From Gordionus sp. m RMFG-2023 (lineage: Eukaryota; Nematomorpha; Gordioida; Chordodea; Parachordodidae): DNA of 64,000 nucleotides. The stretch spans positions 49,205,561 to 49,269,560 of the forward strand of contig NC_088775.1 of assembly GCF_954871325.1 (NCBI RefSeq), in the 5' to 3' direction. A program made the translations under genes and the position numbers. The notes below the pieces were generated by a model that was given only the letters and a program-made list of their open reading frames with translations, had not been told where the DNA came from and did no database searches. Below, in pieces: positions 24,501 through 31,400 of this stretch; positions within the stretch are counted from its first letter, which is position 1; every line of letters starts with the position of its first letter.

Positions 24501-26424
24501 TAAAATTTATAAAAGTTTTGTCCATTTCGGTTTTTTTTGAGCAAATTCATTTTGGTTCGGTTAGGATATGGTTAAATGATGTTAGCGCTGCTTAGAAAAA
24601 AAAATAGCGCACTATAACTACAAAAAAGTAGCTTCTCTACTAATTAGCTACTTTCTAAAAATATGCGCTATAGCTATTATATCTTAAATGTAGCTTAGCT
24701 ATTTTTTTTATCTAGTCAAAAATATGTCCAAATTTTTTCTTGAAATATAAAAATAATTTCACATAATAAAGTATTCTTTTATATAATTTTAATTACTATA
24801 CTTTGTATTTACTTTTAAGTTAAGATTTCTCTCAGGTTTTCATCCAGCAAAGAACTTCCTTTTTCACCAAAAACATCTTTGCTAGATTAAATAATCTCCC
24901 ATCAGCAAAACTAGATGGGATAGGGGTATTATATTTTATAATTAGTGGTTTTAAAAGAGGGAGCTCTTTAAATATGAGAGATTTGATATGGATGATCTCA
25001 AAAAAATTGTTATAATTTAATTTTTTTAAAATATATCCATTTTATTTATTTCTTAAAAAAATATAGGTGCTAGTATCGCATTACTTTTAAAGGCTAATTT
25101 AACAGCACATTATGGACGTTGTTAATGTTAAAGATTATCGGCTAAAAATTTCATATAAACATAATATCTTAATATAAACTTATTGGAACTAGAATCTCTA
25201 TCATTAAAATTACAAATATTTAGTTATAAAAGTTTTTTAACAAAAAATTTTTAACATTTTATGTCAAATTTGATCAAAAATCTTTCTTCTTAAAAAAAAT
25301 CTCCAAAGATTATTGCTCAAAATTTTTGGAGGATTTTTTTTCAAACTCGAAAATCAAATTAATCATTTTTTTGCCTTAATAGCTTTAGTGATCAGTCTAT
25401 GGAAAGATTATTAGTAAAAAATTTTTTTTCAAACTCAGGAAAATCAATCATTTTTTGCCTTAATATTGCTTTAGTGATCAGACTAATATATAATATCTAT
25501 GATTTTAAACCATTTTATTATTTTAGAATGTACTCAGTATTTAGAAGAGTTAAATAGTTTTTTAATAACCTTGTTCGAAATTATTTCAAAATTTATTTTT
25601 TATTTTTTGAACTGCATTTGCATTGTTGCCAAGTCCAATATTGACATTCTATTCTATTATAATTTTTTTTACCTTAAATTGGCAGAATTTCTGAAGAGGA
25701 AACATCATGCAAGCATGTTTATTTAATTAATAAAGCATATTTGTAAGAATTTTATAATCTTATTTTTTTATTACTTCTATTTTTATACGGCCCTATTGGA
25801 GGTTTAAGTGGATGGATATTTGGCCTGTTTAGGGGCTAAAATTTTAAACAAGGGACAGAGAGTAAAAATTATTTTTTAATTAATGGGCAGGCGGGTTAGT
25901 TTGAAATATTTTACAGAGTAGATAGGATTGATTTATATTATTGTTCTCTATTTCACAATATTGTATATTTTATAAATATAAACATATAATAAGATATAAT
26001 AATAACCAAAATAAATATTAAAAAAACGGTCAGGCTAATTTTTTACACATTAGAATTTATGGGCTAAACCCAGCTTATTATTAATTGTATGATTTCCTAT
26101 TTTTATATTAAACAGATTTCAATTAAATTTTTGTTATAATTTTACTTAATGTGATAATTGGTTTTCTACATAACGCTCTTATGTGTTAATGTCATGAATT
26201 CCTGACAATATTATCAAATTGTTAGATCCTTGAACAAACTTTTTTAAGTTTGAAGTTAATCCATTTATAAAATATAATTCAAAAATCTATTTGAAATTTA
26301 ATTTTATATTAATGTTGATTTAATTAATTTATATATTTTTTTTTAAAAAAAACAATAGATGATGGCTATTCTAGCTGGGATCATTATCATAATAATCATT
26401 ATAATTATCGGTATATTATTATGA
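6470..26424 (+). CDS. synaptobrevin / VAMP (vesicle R-SNARE), four recognised exons
   Basis: Vesicle-membrane R-SNARE that zippers with syntaxin and SNAP-25-type Q-SNAREs to drive exocytosis. Exons: 6470-6563, 22394-22472, 22521-22600 and 26359-26424; junctions are GT-AG and keep one frame. The protein reads as a Gly/Pro-rich N-terminus, [11 protein letters not shown], the R-SNARE helix [20 protein letters not shown], its continuation [11 protein letters not shown], a basic-aromatic juxtamembrane block [10 protein letters not shown], then MM and an almost pure Ile membrane anchor with TGA at 26422. The Arg of the SNARE zero layer lies in NVDKVLERD. The parts shown give about 105 residues against about 116 in human VAMP2. 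The initiator is unresolved: exon 1 begins with the third base of a codon, so an upstream exon is likely, though an in-frame ATG sits at 6519. The introns of 15.8 kb and 3.8 kb are full of transposons; the middle one is 48 bp. An AATAAA lies about 60 bp after the stop. Confidence 0.93.
6564..8020. other. AT-rich part of synaptobrevin intron 1, nothing recognised
   Basis: Low-complexity A/T sequence with no conserved reading frame, terminal repeat or RNA structure that I can support. Confidence 0.5.
8021..8129. repeat. homopolymer C and G tracts
   Basis: Runs of C at about 8022 and 8116 and runs of G at about 8093 and 8104 sit around a short spacer including GTACGCAGC. Such C/G tracts also mark the ZMYM1-like hAT ends at 37035-37843 and 58687 onward, and here too a Tc1-type MITE follows. 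The block is probably the end of a degraded member of that hAT family. The minus-strand frame across it is an artefact of the tracts. Confidence 0.5.
8180..8361. mobile_element. Tc1/mariner-type MITE, copy A
   Basis: A 182-bp near-palindrome starts GAGTGTTGTGCAGATTTAATT and ends in its imperfect inverted copy (AAATTTACACAG), with TA on both sides (8178-8179 and 8362-8363). It shares both arms, the GATTTAATTTAAA and TTTCCATATTT blocks, with 37310-37494. TA duplication and a CAGTGTTG-like start are typical of Tc1/mariner. No coding sequence. Confidence 0.75.
8580..9826 (+). pseudogene. decayed ZMYM1-like hAT transposase, C-terminal half
   Basis: Frames read in order like the DUF4371/hAT-C part of ZMYM1-like transposases: [10 protein letters not shown], then [17 protein letters not shown] and a long helical stretch (open at 8734-8988), then near 9345 an [10 protein letters not shown] motif of the dimerisation domain, and after a MITE insertion [25 protein letters not shown] and RRLDF with a stop at 9824. 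Frames change several times and in-frame stops occur, so it is dead. It belongs to the same family as the open gene at 60720-64000. Confidence 0.72.
9416..9672. mobile_element. hAT MITE with CAGGGC...CCCTG ends, inside a hAT relic
   Basis: Starts CAGGGCACGACCCGG and ends GGCTGGCCCTG. It contains several GC-rich blocks (AGGCCCGGCC, CCCGACCTGG) between A/T runs and a core TTTTTGATTTTTATAGCTAA shared with 18188-18367. It interrupts the C-terminal coding region of the hAT relic around it. The flanks do not give a clean 8-bp duplication, so exact ends are uncertain by a few bases. Confidence 0.65.
9827..10366. other. AT-rich intron sequence with a GC-richer patch
   Basis: Nothing firm. On the minus strand around 10270-10170 a short stretch reads [20 protein letters not shown] then GQKAAFLNS and a stop, with normal codon content, and lies downstream of the minus-strand frame at 10367-10549. 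The two may belong to one lost gene. Confidence 0.25.
10367..10549 (-). CDS. unrecognised open frame, possible exon
   Basis: Sixty codons with GC clearly above the neighbourhood and a non-repetitive, charged product ([40 protein letters not shown]). A diverged, oppositely oriented relative lies near 10840-10880, where the plus strand gives [14 protein letters not shown]. This suggests a mobile family rather than a single-copy host exon. It sits next to a hAT end (10664). I do not recognise the family and infer no function. Confidence 0.35.
   Translation of the reverse strand: MTSMSKIFMRKEPRERSIGVDEILDLRYKGEVDYGNSALEPTSGSQAEKMFKDLMLADDY
10575..10664. mobile_element. single end of the TAGTGTTGTTAA hAT MITE family
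   Basis: Reading on the minus strand from 10664, the sequence starts TAGTGTTGTTAAACGGCTC, then AACTCGATATTTTAGCC and GCCTAAGCCTCGAAATT, as in 157-350 and 16765. The opposite end was not found, so this is a partial copy, possibly carrying the unrecognised frame at 10367-10549. Confidence 0.6.
10665..12071. other. AT-rich intron sequence, pyrimidine-rich from 11270 to 11900
   Basis: No supported gene. The right part is C+T rich on the plus strand, like 1130-1975. The open frame at 10727-10936 is not recognisable as a protein, apart from the faint match to the frame at 10367-10549. Confidence 0.4.
12100..12340. repeat. subterminal array of TTAGTCGACTAA palindromes, left end
   Basis: About ten units of GACTAATTAGTCGACTAAAA with small length changes. 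Each unit is self-complementary around GTCGAC. Subterminal repeats are where hAT transposases usually bind, so these may be binding sites; that role is inferred. Confidence 0.8.
12480..13110. repeat. tandem 119-bp repeats, left arm
   Basis: The anchor CAGTGAAGATGTACCATAG recurs near 12541, 12660, 12779, 12888 and 13007 (spacing 119, 119, 109, 119), with a diverged sixth copy. Units include GTAAACATGTTAT and GACAATTGTCATAATCGTC, both with palindromic cores. Confidence 0.85.
14781..18900 (-). CDS. hAT transposase, multi-exon, one frame break
   Basis: Likely N-terminal exons: [10 protein letters not shown] near 18890, then acidic exons near 18790 ([20 protein letters not shown]) and 18660 ([13 protein letters not shown]). 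Downstream, 16690-16550 holds a zinc knuckle [11 protein letters not shown], completed after a short intron by [10 protein letters not shown] (BED type). The catalytic core at 16357-15905 has SLTTDLWTG (first Asp) and THDNAKNM (second Asp). Next come [12 protein letters not shown] and VTRWNSKF; a 42-bp intron (15613-15654); [13 protein letters not shown]; a 43-bp intron (15070-15112); and the dimerisation domain [20 protein letters not shown] and [11 protein letters not shown], stop near 14781. Length and motif order are those of a full transposase. The frame jumps between LAASRILSE and [15 protein letters not shown] near 15905, so this copy is probably inactive, or the sequence has an error there. 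The intron joining the acidic exons to the zinc finger holds nested elements. Confidence 0.75.
16765..16900. mobile_element. TAGTGTTGTTAA hAT MITE end nested in a transposase intron
   Basis: Starts TAGTGTTGTTAAACAGCTC and continues with GGATAACTCAATATTTTATCC and GTAAGCCTCGAGATTTTG, the conserved order of this family's end. The far end is not recognisable, so the copy is truncated or decayed. Confidence 0.55.
17040..18060. other. purine-rich stretch inside the big hAT
   Basis: The plus strand is rich in A+G with many GAGAG/GGGAG words and no recognisable protein on either strand. It lies in the long intron of the transposase gene. Its skew is the mirror image of the pyrimidine-rich stretches at 1130-1975 and 11270-11900; whether they are related copies needs an alignment. 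Confidence 0.35.
18188..18367. mobile_element. CAGG-type hAT MITE, relative of 9416-9672
   Basis: Starts CAGGTCTGGTTCGGAC and ends GTCCTGGCCTG. The core TTTTTGATTTTTATAGCTAA is identical to the one at 9416-9672 and is surrounded by similar GC blocks. No clean duplication at the flanks. Confidence 0.55.
19028..20984. repeat. right arm of the hAT giant inverted repeat
   Basis: Inverted copy of 12080-14035, carrying six 119-bp repeats (about 19900-20560) and the palindrome array (about 20710-20975). A rough look suggests well above 90 percent identity to the left arm, so the arms have not diverged far. Confidence 0.88.
20993..21861. other. intron sequence between the big hAT and the next MITE
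   Basis: AT-rich to about 21420 with no gene. The plus-strand frame at 21098-21334 is not recognisable. The part at 21456-21641 is listed separately. Confidence 0.4.
21456..21641 (-). pseudogene. unrecognised protein fragment
   Basis: Sixty-one codons with balanced GC and a plausible globular product ([20 protein letters not shown], then [20 protein letters not shown]). Upstream sequence is not open in this frame. It could be a piece of a retroelement structural protein or a dead host exon; I cannot tell which. Confidence 0.3.
21862..21982. mobile_element. short TAGTxGTTAAAC hAT MITE
   Basis: Both ends carry the family's inner repeat in inverted orientation: AACAGATAACTCGATATTTTAG at the left and CTAAAATATCGGATTAGCCG at the right, the latter ending GTTTAACTACTA. 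The middle includes GAAATCTCGAAGCTTGCC. No clear target duplication. Confidence 0.55.
22394..22472 (+). CDS. synaptobrevin exon: central R-SNARE helix with zero-layer Arg
   Basis: Acceptor AATATAG precedes GTTGTGGATATA. The exon encodes [20 protein letters not shown] and SELDNRA, and ends one base into an Asp codon completed by the next exon. This is the most conserved part of VAMP and is nearly identical to animal neuronal synaptobrevins. Confidence 0.92.
22521..22600 (+). CDS. synaptobrevin exon: C-terminal SNARE layers and juxtamembrane block
   Basis: After a 48-bp intron the exon encodes [19 protein letters not shown] and YWWKNCK, then a GT donor in phase 0. The Trp-Trp and basic residues match the lipid-interface segment of VAMP2. 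Confidence 0.92.
22782..23293. mobile_element. hAT-like MITE in synaptobrevin intron 3
   Basis: Starts CAGGGACCCAGAGCGAAC and ends CGGTTCGGGTTCCTG, imperfect inverted ends of a CAGGG-type hAT. Internal CGAACC/GAACCG blocks repeat in both halves. Flanks TATAAAAC and CCTAAACC agree at 5 of 8 positions, a possible old duplication. Confidence 0.5.
23560..23745. repeat. two diverged tandem copies of an about 105-bp unit
   Basis: TTTGTACGATCATACGAGG... at 23566 recurs as TTTGTACGATCATAG... at 23651. Both copies run on through GGCCTG and a TTTTCATxxCA block to CTTAAT. Origin unknown. Confidence 0.5.
24440..24930 (-). pseudogene. hAT relic: GCGC-rich end and transposase C-terminus
   Basis: TTAGCGCTGCTTAG at about 24575 and the following GCGCACTATAACTAC and AGTAGC blocks match the subterminal repeats of the hAT at 31401-33094. 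On the minus strand at about 24925-24850 the frame reads [20 protein letters not shown], a worn copy of the family's P-x-SSA-x-x-ERLFSxAK dimerisation motif. Only one end and the last coding part remain. Just upstream, GGTCCAGTTTCGTTTCG is another GC-rich hAT-type scrap. Confidence 0.5.
25303..25482. repeat. tandem duplication, about 90 bp
   Basis: AAAGATTATT...TTTCAAACTC...ATCATTTTTT...GCCTTAAT...GCTTTAGTGATCAG occurs twice in a row (from about 25303 and about 25402) with small differences. No coding sense. Confidence 0.6.
25483..26358. other. rest of synaptobrevin intron 3
   Basis: The 75-codon frame at 25499-25726 is Phe/Ile-rich and not recognisable. The 25790-26060 part has spaced GC blocks (GGCCCTATTGGAGG, GGGCAGGCGGG, GGGCTAAACCC) like a decayed CAGG-type MITE. 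The remainder is A/T low complexity up to the last exon. Confidence 0.35.
26359..26424 (+). CDS. synaptobrevin last exon: C-terminal membrane anchor
   Basis: Acceptor ACAATAG is followed by MMAILAG, a run of Ile, GILL and TGA. MM plus a hydrophobic tail in phase 0 is exactly what follows KNCK in the family. The low-complexity Ile run suits a membrane anchor under strong AT bias. An AATAAA about 60 bp downstream could serve as poly(A) signal. Confidence 0.85.
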   Translation: MMAILAGIIIIIIIIIIGILL

Positions 26425-26641
26425 TATAAATTAAATATAGTATATGAGATTATGTCCAAAACTTGAAGGAAAATAATTCACGAAGAAAATAAATAAGCTT
26501 TTTTTAATCAAAAAATAAAAATATATATTAGTAGATTTCAAAAATTTACTATCTTGTTAAAATAAAATTTGTTAAAGGTTTGAAATATTGAATTTTAAAG
26601 TTTTGGACATAGCTTTAGAGACGCAAAATCTAAATTTTGAC

Positions 26642-26950
26642 CAGTGCCCGCAGCCTCGTGGCAAATTTTTCTAAGATCAAGGCCCGGCCCATTATGGTTC
26701 GTGGTCTGGATGCTTAAAAATATTTATAGGGAAGAAATCTCAAACTCAAAATATATTTTTACACATTCTTTTAATGGTATGCATTAAATTTGGATATTTA
26801 GCAATAACTTTGATTATATCTATTTTATTTATTTAAAATATGAATATTAAAAAATTCATCTTATTTTTTTAAAATTTTTAAATTCAATCATGCAAGGAAA
26901 AGAAGAATAGGAAGAAAATATTATAACATTTATTTTTCGAGACGGGACCT
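26642..26950. mobile_element. probable CAGTG/CCTG hAT MITE
   Basis: Starts CAGTGCCCGCAGCC and ends GACGGGACCTG, with AAGGCCCGGCCC inside, like the other GC-blocked MITEs. No target duplication visible. Confidence 0.4.
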
Positions 26951-27640
26951 GCAGGACTACCTTATATGCAACGTTAACCTAGCTTTATAAAATAAAATTG
27001 GCCTAATTTAATTTTTTATGAACATAAACTATTATTTTTTCGTATATTCGATAAATTTTTTCATCTATAAAATTATTTATTTCCATTATTGCTTATAAAA
27101 TTTCGATAACTATAAAAATAGTTGAGAATTTTATTATATACTTTTTTTAATCATATTTATATAATAAGAATTATTAATTCTATTTGTATGTTGATTTTTA
27201 TCATTTAAAAAAAAATAATATTTCATTATAATGTATTTTATTTTATAAATTTGTTACATTTCCGTGATCCGTGATATATAGCGCATATGCCCTCTGGCGT
27301 TGAATAAACAACAGAGCTACGCTAGGTATTCCTCATTTCCATCTAATTGGAACATAAGTTAATTTAAGAGAAAGTTTTAAAAAAAATATGAGGAGCCCTC
27401 TACACGTTTGTGGGCAAGCCATACGTACTTGTACGCGCAACATTTTGAAAAAAGTTACAGACGTCCATAGGCTTTAAGAAAAAGATCGGGACAAAAAAAG
27501 AGCCTATGCCCAAGAACTACAGTATAAGTTAATTACTTTAAAGGTTGGTTGTGGCTGATTTTAAATTGATTTTTTATAATTAAAACTGTAAATTCATACT
27601 TAAAAAAAAATTTAAAGAGCATACCAATTCTATTTTGGCT
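26951..27640. other. AT-rich intergenic sequence
   Basis: No supported gene. A GC-richer patch at 27270-27520 has no open frame worth naming. Confidence 0.4.
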
Positions 27641-27649
27641 TGTCCTGAA

Positions 27650-28660
27650 AAGGTTTAGAAAATACTAGTTCATTATAAAAAAACAAGCCCAGATATTTTT
27701 TATTTAAAATATTTGTCTTTGATTCTGAAAAGCTTCTTTATGGAATTTTTGCAGTTGTTTAACTTGATAAATTGTTTCATTTTTAAGTTTAGTTCCATAA
27801 TATCTTTTATGGTTTTAATACCATAAAGATTTATATTTTGTGTATTCTTTCCTATTATGAGTGTAGAGCCATGTAATGGCGTCATGAACTATATTTTGAT
27901 CTGAGTTCCTTATAATGTGAGCTAGGAATTGAATGCGACGTTTTTTTAATGTAATATGAATTGGAGTGTGTTTTGATATTCTCCATAAATTATTATTAGA
28001 TAGTACTTTAGGGTAAAAGATGCCATTTATAGTTCGGAGGCATTTATTTATGAATGATTGTAATCTTCTATTTTCTGTTTTATTAATTTCCCATAAATCT
28101 CCGCAAAATAATTATATAGGAATTATAATAGAATTGAAAATTATTAATCTGGTGTATACAGAAATCTCTTTTGTTTTCCAAATTTCATATATTTATAAAA
28201 CGCCCCTCTCGCTTTTTGTATTCGAATTTTCAATTCTTCTTTACAGCAGCCCTTGTTGTCCAACAATATGCCTAATTATTTAATTTTATCTACTATCTTA
28301 ATAATATTATCACCAATTATGATATTTGGATTTTGGACTGCACTAGGGGAAGGAAGAATGACTGTTTTGTTAAAATTTATTTTTAAACCCATTTTTAGAC
28401 TAAATTTTTTAGTAAGTATAACAGATTTTCCGTTTCTTTGATGCTTAAAGACACAATAGCTATGTCATCTGCATATGATATTATCCTATTTTCTAGATGT
28501 AATTTTGCATTTAAGCTTAGATCCATTAAACTCGCGGCTCCCGAGACTTCATTTATAATTTTATACATTATGATATTAAACAGAAGAGGTGTTAAGGATA
28601 GTAACAATTTAAATATATTTTTTAATATATAATATAAAGAATAAATATGGGATTGCACAG
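27650..28660 (-). pseudogene. decayed LINE (non-LTR) reverse transcriptase
   Basis: Reading down the minus strand: LLFNIIMYKIINEVSG, then the catalytic YADD box in ENRIISYADDIAIVS near 28470, then thumb-like sequence (MGLKINFNKTVIL, GILLDNKGC with RIQKARGAFYKY), and after about 28140 a C-terminal region resembling LWRISKHTPIHITLKKRRIQ with FLAHIIR. The order matches the RT and following region of LINEs. The N-terminal fingers, endonuclease and any poly(A) tail are not seen. Frame changes and stops show that it is dead and 5'-truncated, as most LINE copies are. Confidence 0.75.
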
Positions 28661-30505
28661 CCTAGTAGGAAAAAAATTAAAAATAAAATAGTATAATGTA
28701 AGTAATATAACAATTTTTAAATAATATTATAGTAAAATATTAATAGTTGATACAGCTCTATTTCAGCTTTTCTGGGGGAGGAAACGGAATGTAATAATCA
28801 TATACTAATGCTTATATAATATTTAACACCTTAGATTTTACATAACAGGGAGAACTATAAGAGAAATTTCGAATCCCCTAGAAATAATTAGTTATGACGA
28901 AATAGGAAAGAAGTTAATATGATTATCTATTTGAAAAGGCTAAATATTTTTAATTCGATGGAACGATAATTCAATAGTGTTTGTTTGCTTCATCAACATG
29001 CAACACTTTTACCCCTCTATGCAAAATGTTCAGAATCTCGTAAGATTTCTCAAATATTCGACTAATCTGATAAATTTATATAATAATCATAGAGTGACCA
29101 TGATCTGAGTGATTTTATGATATCAAGATATATATAAAATATACGGGATTCATAAATTCTTAAAAATTATTAAATAAAGCTAATTCTGATGATAAGAAGT
29201 GATTAATTGCATTGCCTGAAGATAACCAAGTCATTTTAAAAAATACACCTAGTAAAAGAAATACAGGACCCCCTATTCAGCTTTTCTTACTATCTAAAAC
29301 ACCTGAAAATGCTTAATTATATAACAACGACTACTTATAAGGCATTGGTATAAAATTTGTCATAGCCCGATAATATATATAACACATCATCTCCATATTG
29401 ATTGTTTAAAATTTTTTTACCTAAGATATAATAAATGCTAATATTCTAATAATGCCCATAACATTATTAAATTTGATATCATTTATATTTTCCGTTATAT
29501 ATACAAATTGCCATATTTTTATATTATTAATGGTTAACGTTGCAGATACACAGTACAAATTTTTATTTTTTCTTCGGGATTTTTTGTGATTTCTTAGATA
29601 GGATAATGAATGATATTTAAAATATTAAGAATTTTTATAGCGGGAATATGTCTAACCATTAATGGGATAGCCACTCTGTATTTTATTATTGATGTTACAA
29701 CGGGTCTGGCTGAGGGGTTGGCCCGGTAGGGCTCTATGTAACTTAATATATTTTAAATTAATATTAATGATGAAAAAAATGATTCATTTCCTATTATAAT
29801 ATATTAAATGGCTTATATTTTTTATTACATGCTGCTACTTATTTACTAATAGTATGGGCAACTTCATAATACAAAAAAATGGTTAATTTTTAAGACAAAT
29901 GCTTATACCTTTATTTTCATTATAACATATATTCTAAATACTATGGCTTCACCGATATTGCACTATTGTCATTGATACCGTAAAAAATATCGGAACCACA
30001 TTAAATTAGCTTGGAAACAGAACCTGGAAGAATATAGGAATAATTCAATAAAAATATATTTATTAGTATAAATATTAGTTGATTTCTTAATTGAATCGCT
30101 TTAAAGGGTAATATAAATAATCTTAAAAATATAACCTGAAAAATATAACTTATTAGACCATGTTATTATCGAGCATGCTTTCATTTATTACGTTAAACAT
30201 CTTGTTTCTATGTGGATTGTTAAATTAGCAATGCATTGACCAAAATGCATTTTCACATAATGTTATCAATATTTAATATTGGCCTATTTATATTAATACA
30301 TCTTGAGTCAATGTTCTAGTCCTAAAATTTGCGGCTGGGACATTCTATTACTCTAAAAAAATAATAGGGAGCACGTTAAAATGGGCAAAAATAAGAGAAT
30401 TTTTGTTTTTCCTAGAATTTGGGAAAATTTTTATATTTATATTATATCAAATTGCTATTTAGAAAGTTATATAAAAATTGAAATATATTGCAAAAAATAA
30501 ATATA
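28661..30505. other. AT-rich intergenic stretch, nothing recognised
   Basis: No conserved frame on either strand. A GC-rich imperfect palindrome at 29696-29745 (GTTACAACGGG...GGGCTCTATGTAAC) might be a tiny MITE scrap. Confidence 0.45.
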
Positions 30506-30748
30506 CAGTCAAGCCTGTTTAATTTGGGCACCACTGGGGTCAAGATTTTTGTCCAACTTAGACAGTTACCTAATTTATTAAATTTTTTTCATTAAAAAAC
30601 ATTTACCATATATTATTTTATTAGTTTACCAAAAAATGAGATTATGTTCAACTATTTCAAATAACTTTTTTATTTTTATTAATTCATCAAAACCATAAGT
30701 AAAAATATATATTTATACATAAATTTATATAAAATAGAATATAAATAT

Positions 30749-31370
30749 TAGGGCTGTGCCGATACACATATTTTTCACCGATCCGATCTGATATTTATAT
30801 TAATTTTTCACCCCCCTCCCTACCCTTTGAACCAAATGTAATTAAAATCAATATTTTTTATGCAAAAAATAGAATTATTTCTACAATAATTTTAAAAAGT
30901 TTACTGATATTGGTAGTATTAAATGAATTTTTCATTATTCCTCCCCGTGAAATTAGAATTCCGCAGATAACGCATTTTGCAAAATTATCTTTGTCTTTTG
31001 TAAAATATTTCCATAATTCAGATACCATATTTTAAAAAATTCTTTTATTTAAAGTATAAATAATAAAATTGGCGTTATTATTTACAAATATTTAAAATAA
31101 ATAAAACTTTGGGTGTTCCTTTCTATTTTTATAAAAAAACTTTTAAAATACTATAAATCTAAAAAAATAAATAAAATTAAAGGGGTGTTGTGCATTTGCA
31201 TTGTTTAAAAAAAATTATTTAGAGAATATTATGTAAAATAAATATACATTAAATAACACAAAAAAAGTAAAAAGATCGGATCGGTTTTTACAGGTAACGG
31301 CCCGATCCGATATTTTTGGAAAATGCTAAATATCGGCGTTGATCCGATATTTAATATCGGCACAGCCCTA
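30749..31370 (-). mobile_element. 622-bp non-autonomous hAT carrying a BED zinc-finger exon
   Basis: Ends TAGGGCTGTGCCGATA and TATCGGCACAGCCCTA are perfect inverted repeats, with identical 8-bp duplications ATAAATAT on both sides (30741-30748, 31371-31378). Inside, GATCCGAT-type subterminal repeats occur at both ends. The minus strand near 31030-30940 encodes MVSELWKYFTKDKDNFAKC and VICG, a BED-type zinc-finger start (aromatic W-x-Y-F, C-x2-C). The catalytic domain is absent. This is an internally deleted element that kept the DNA-binding exon; whether it is expressed is unknown. Confidence 0.82.
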
Positions 31371-31400
31371 ATAAATATATAATTAATTTATGATGCTATC

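Noticed and set aside
25499-25726. 75-codon frame ending near AATAAA, as an alternative last exon of synaptobrevin
   Set aside because: It is Phe/Ile-rich AT sequence, the splice phases do not fit, and the exon at 26359 gives the expected membrane anchor.
28020-28632. Plus-strand frames of 62-87 codons
   Set aside because: Antisense to the LINE reverse transcriptase with its YADD box, which explains the open frames.
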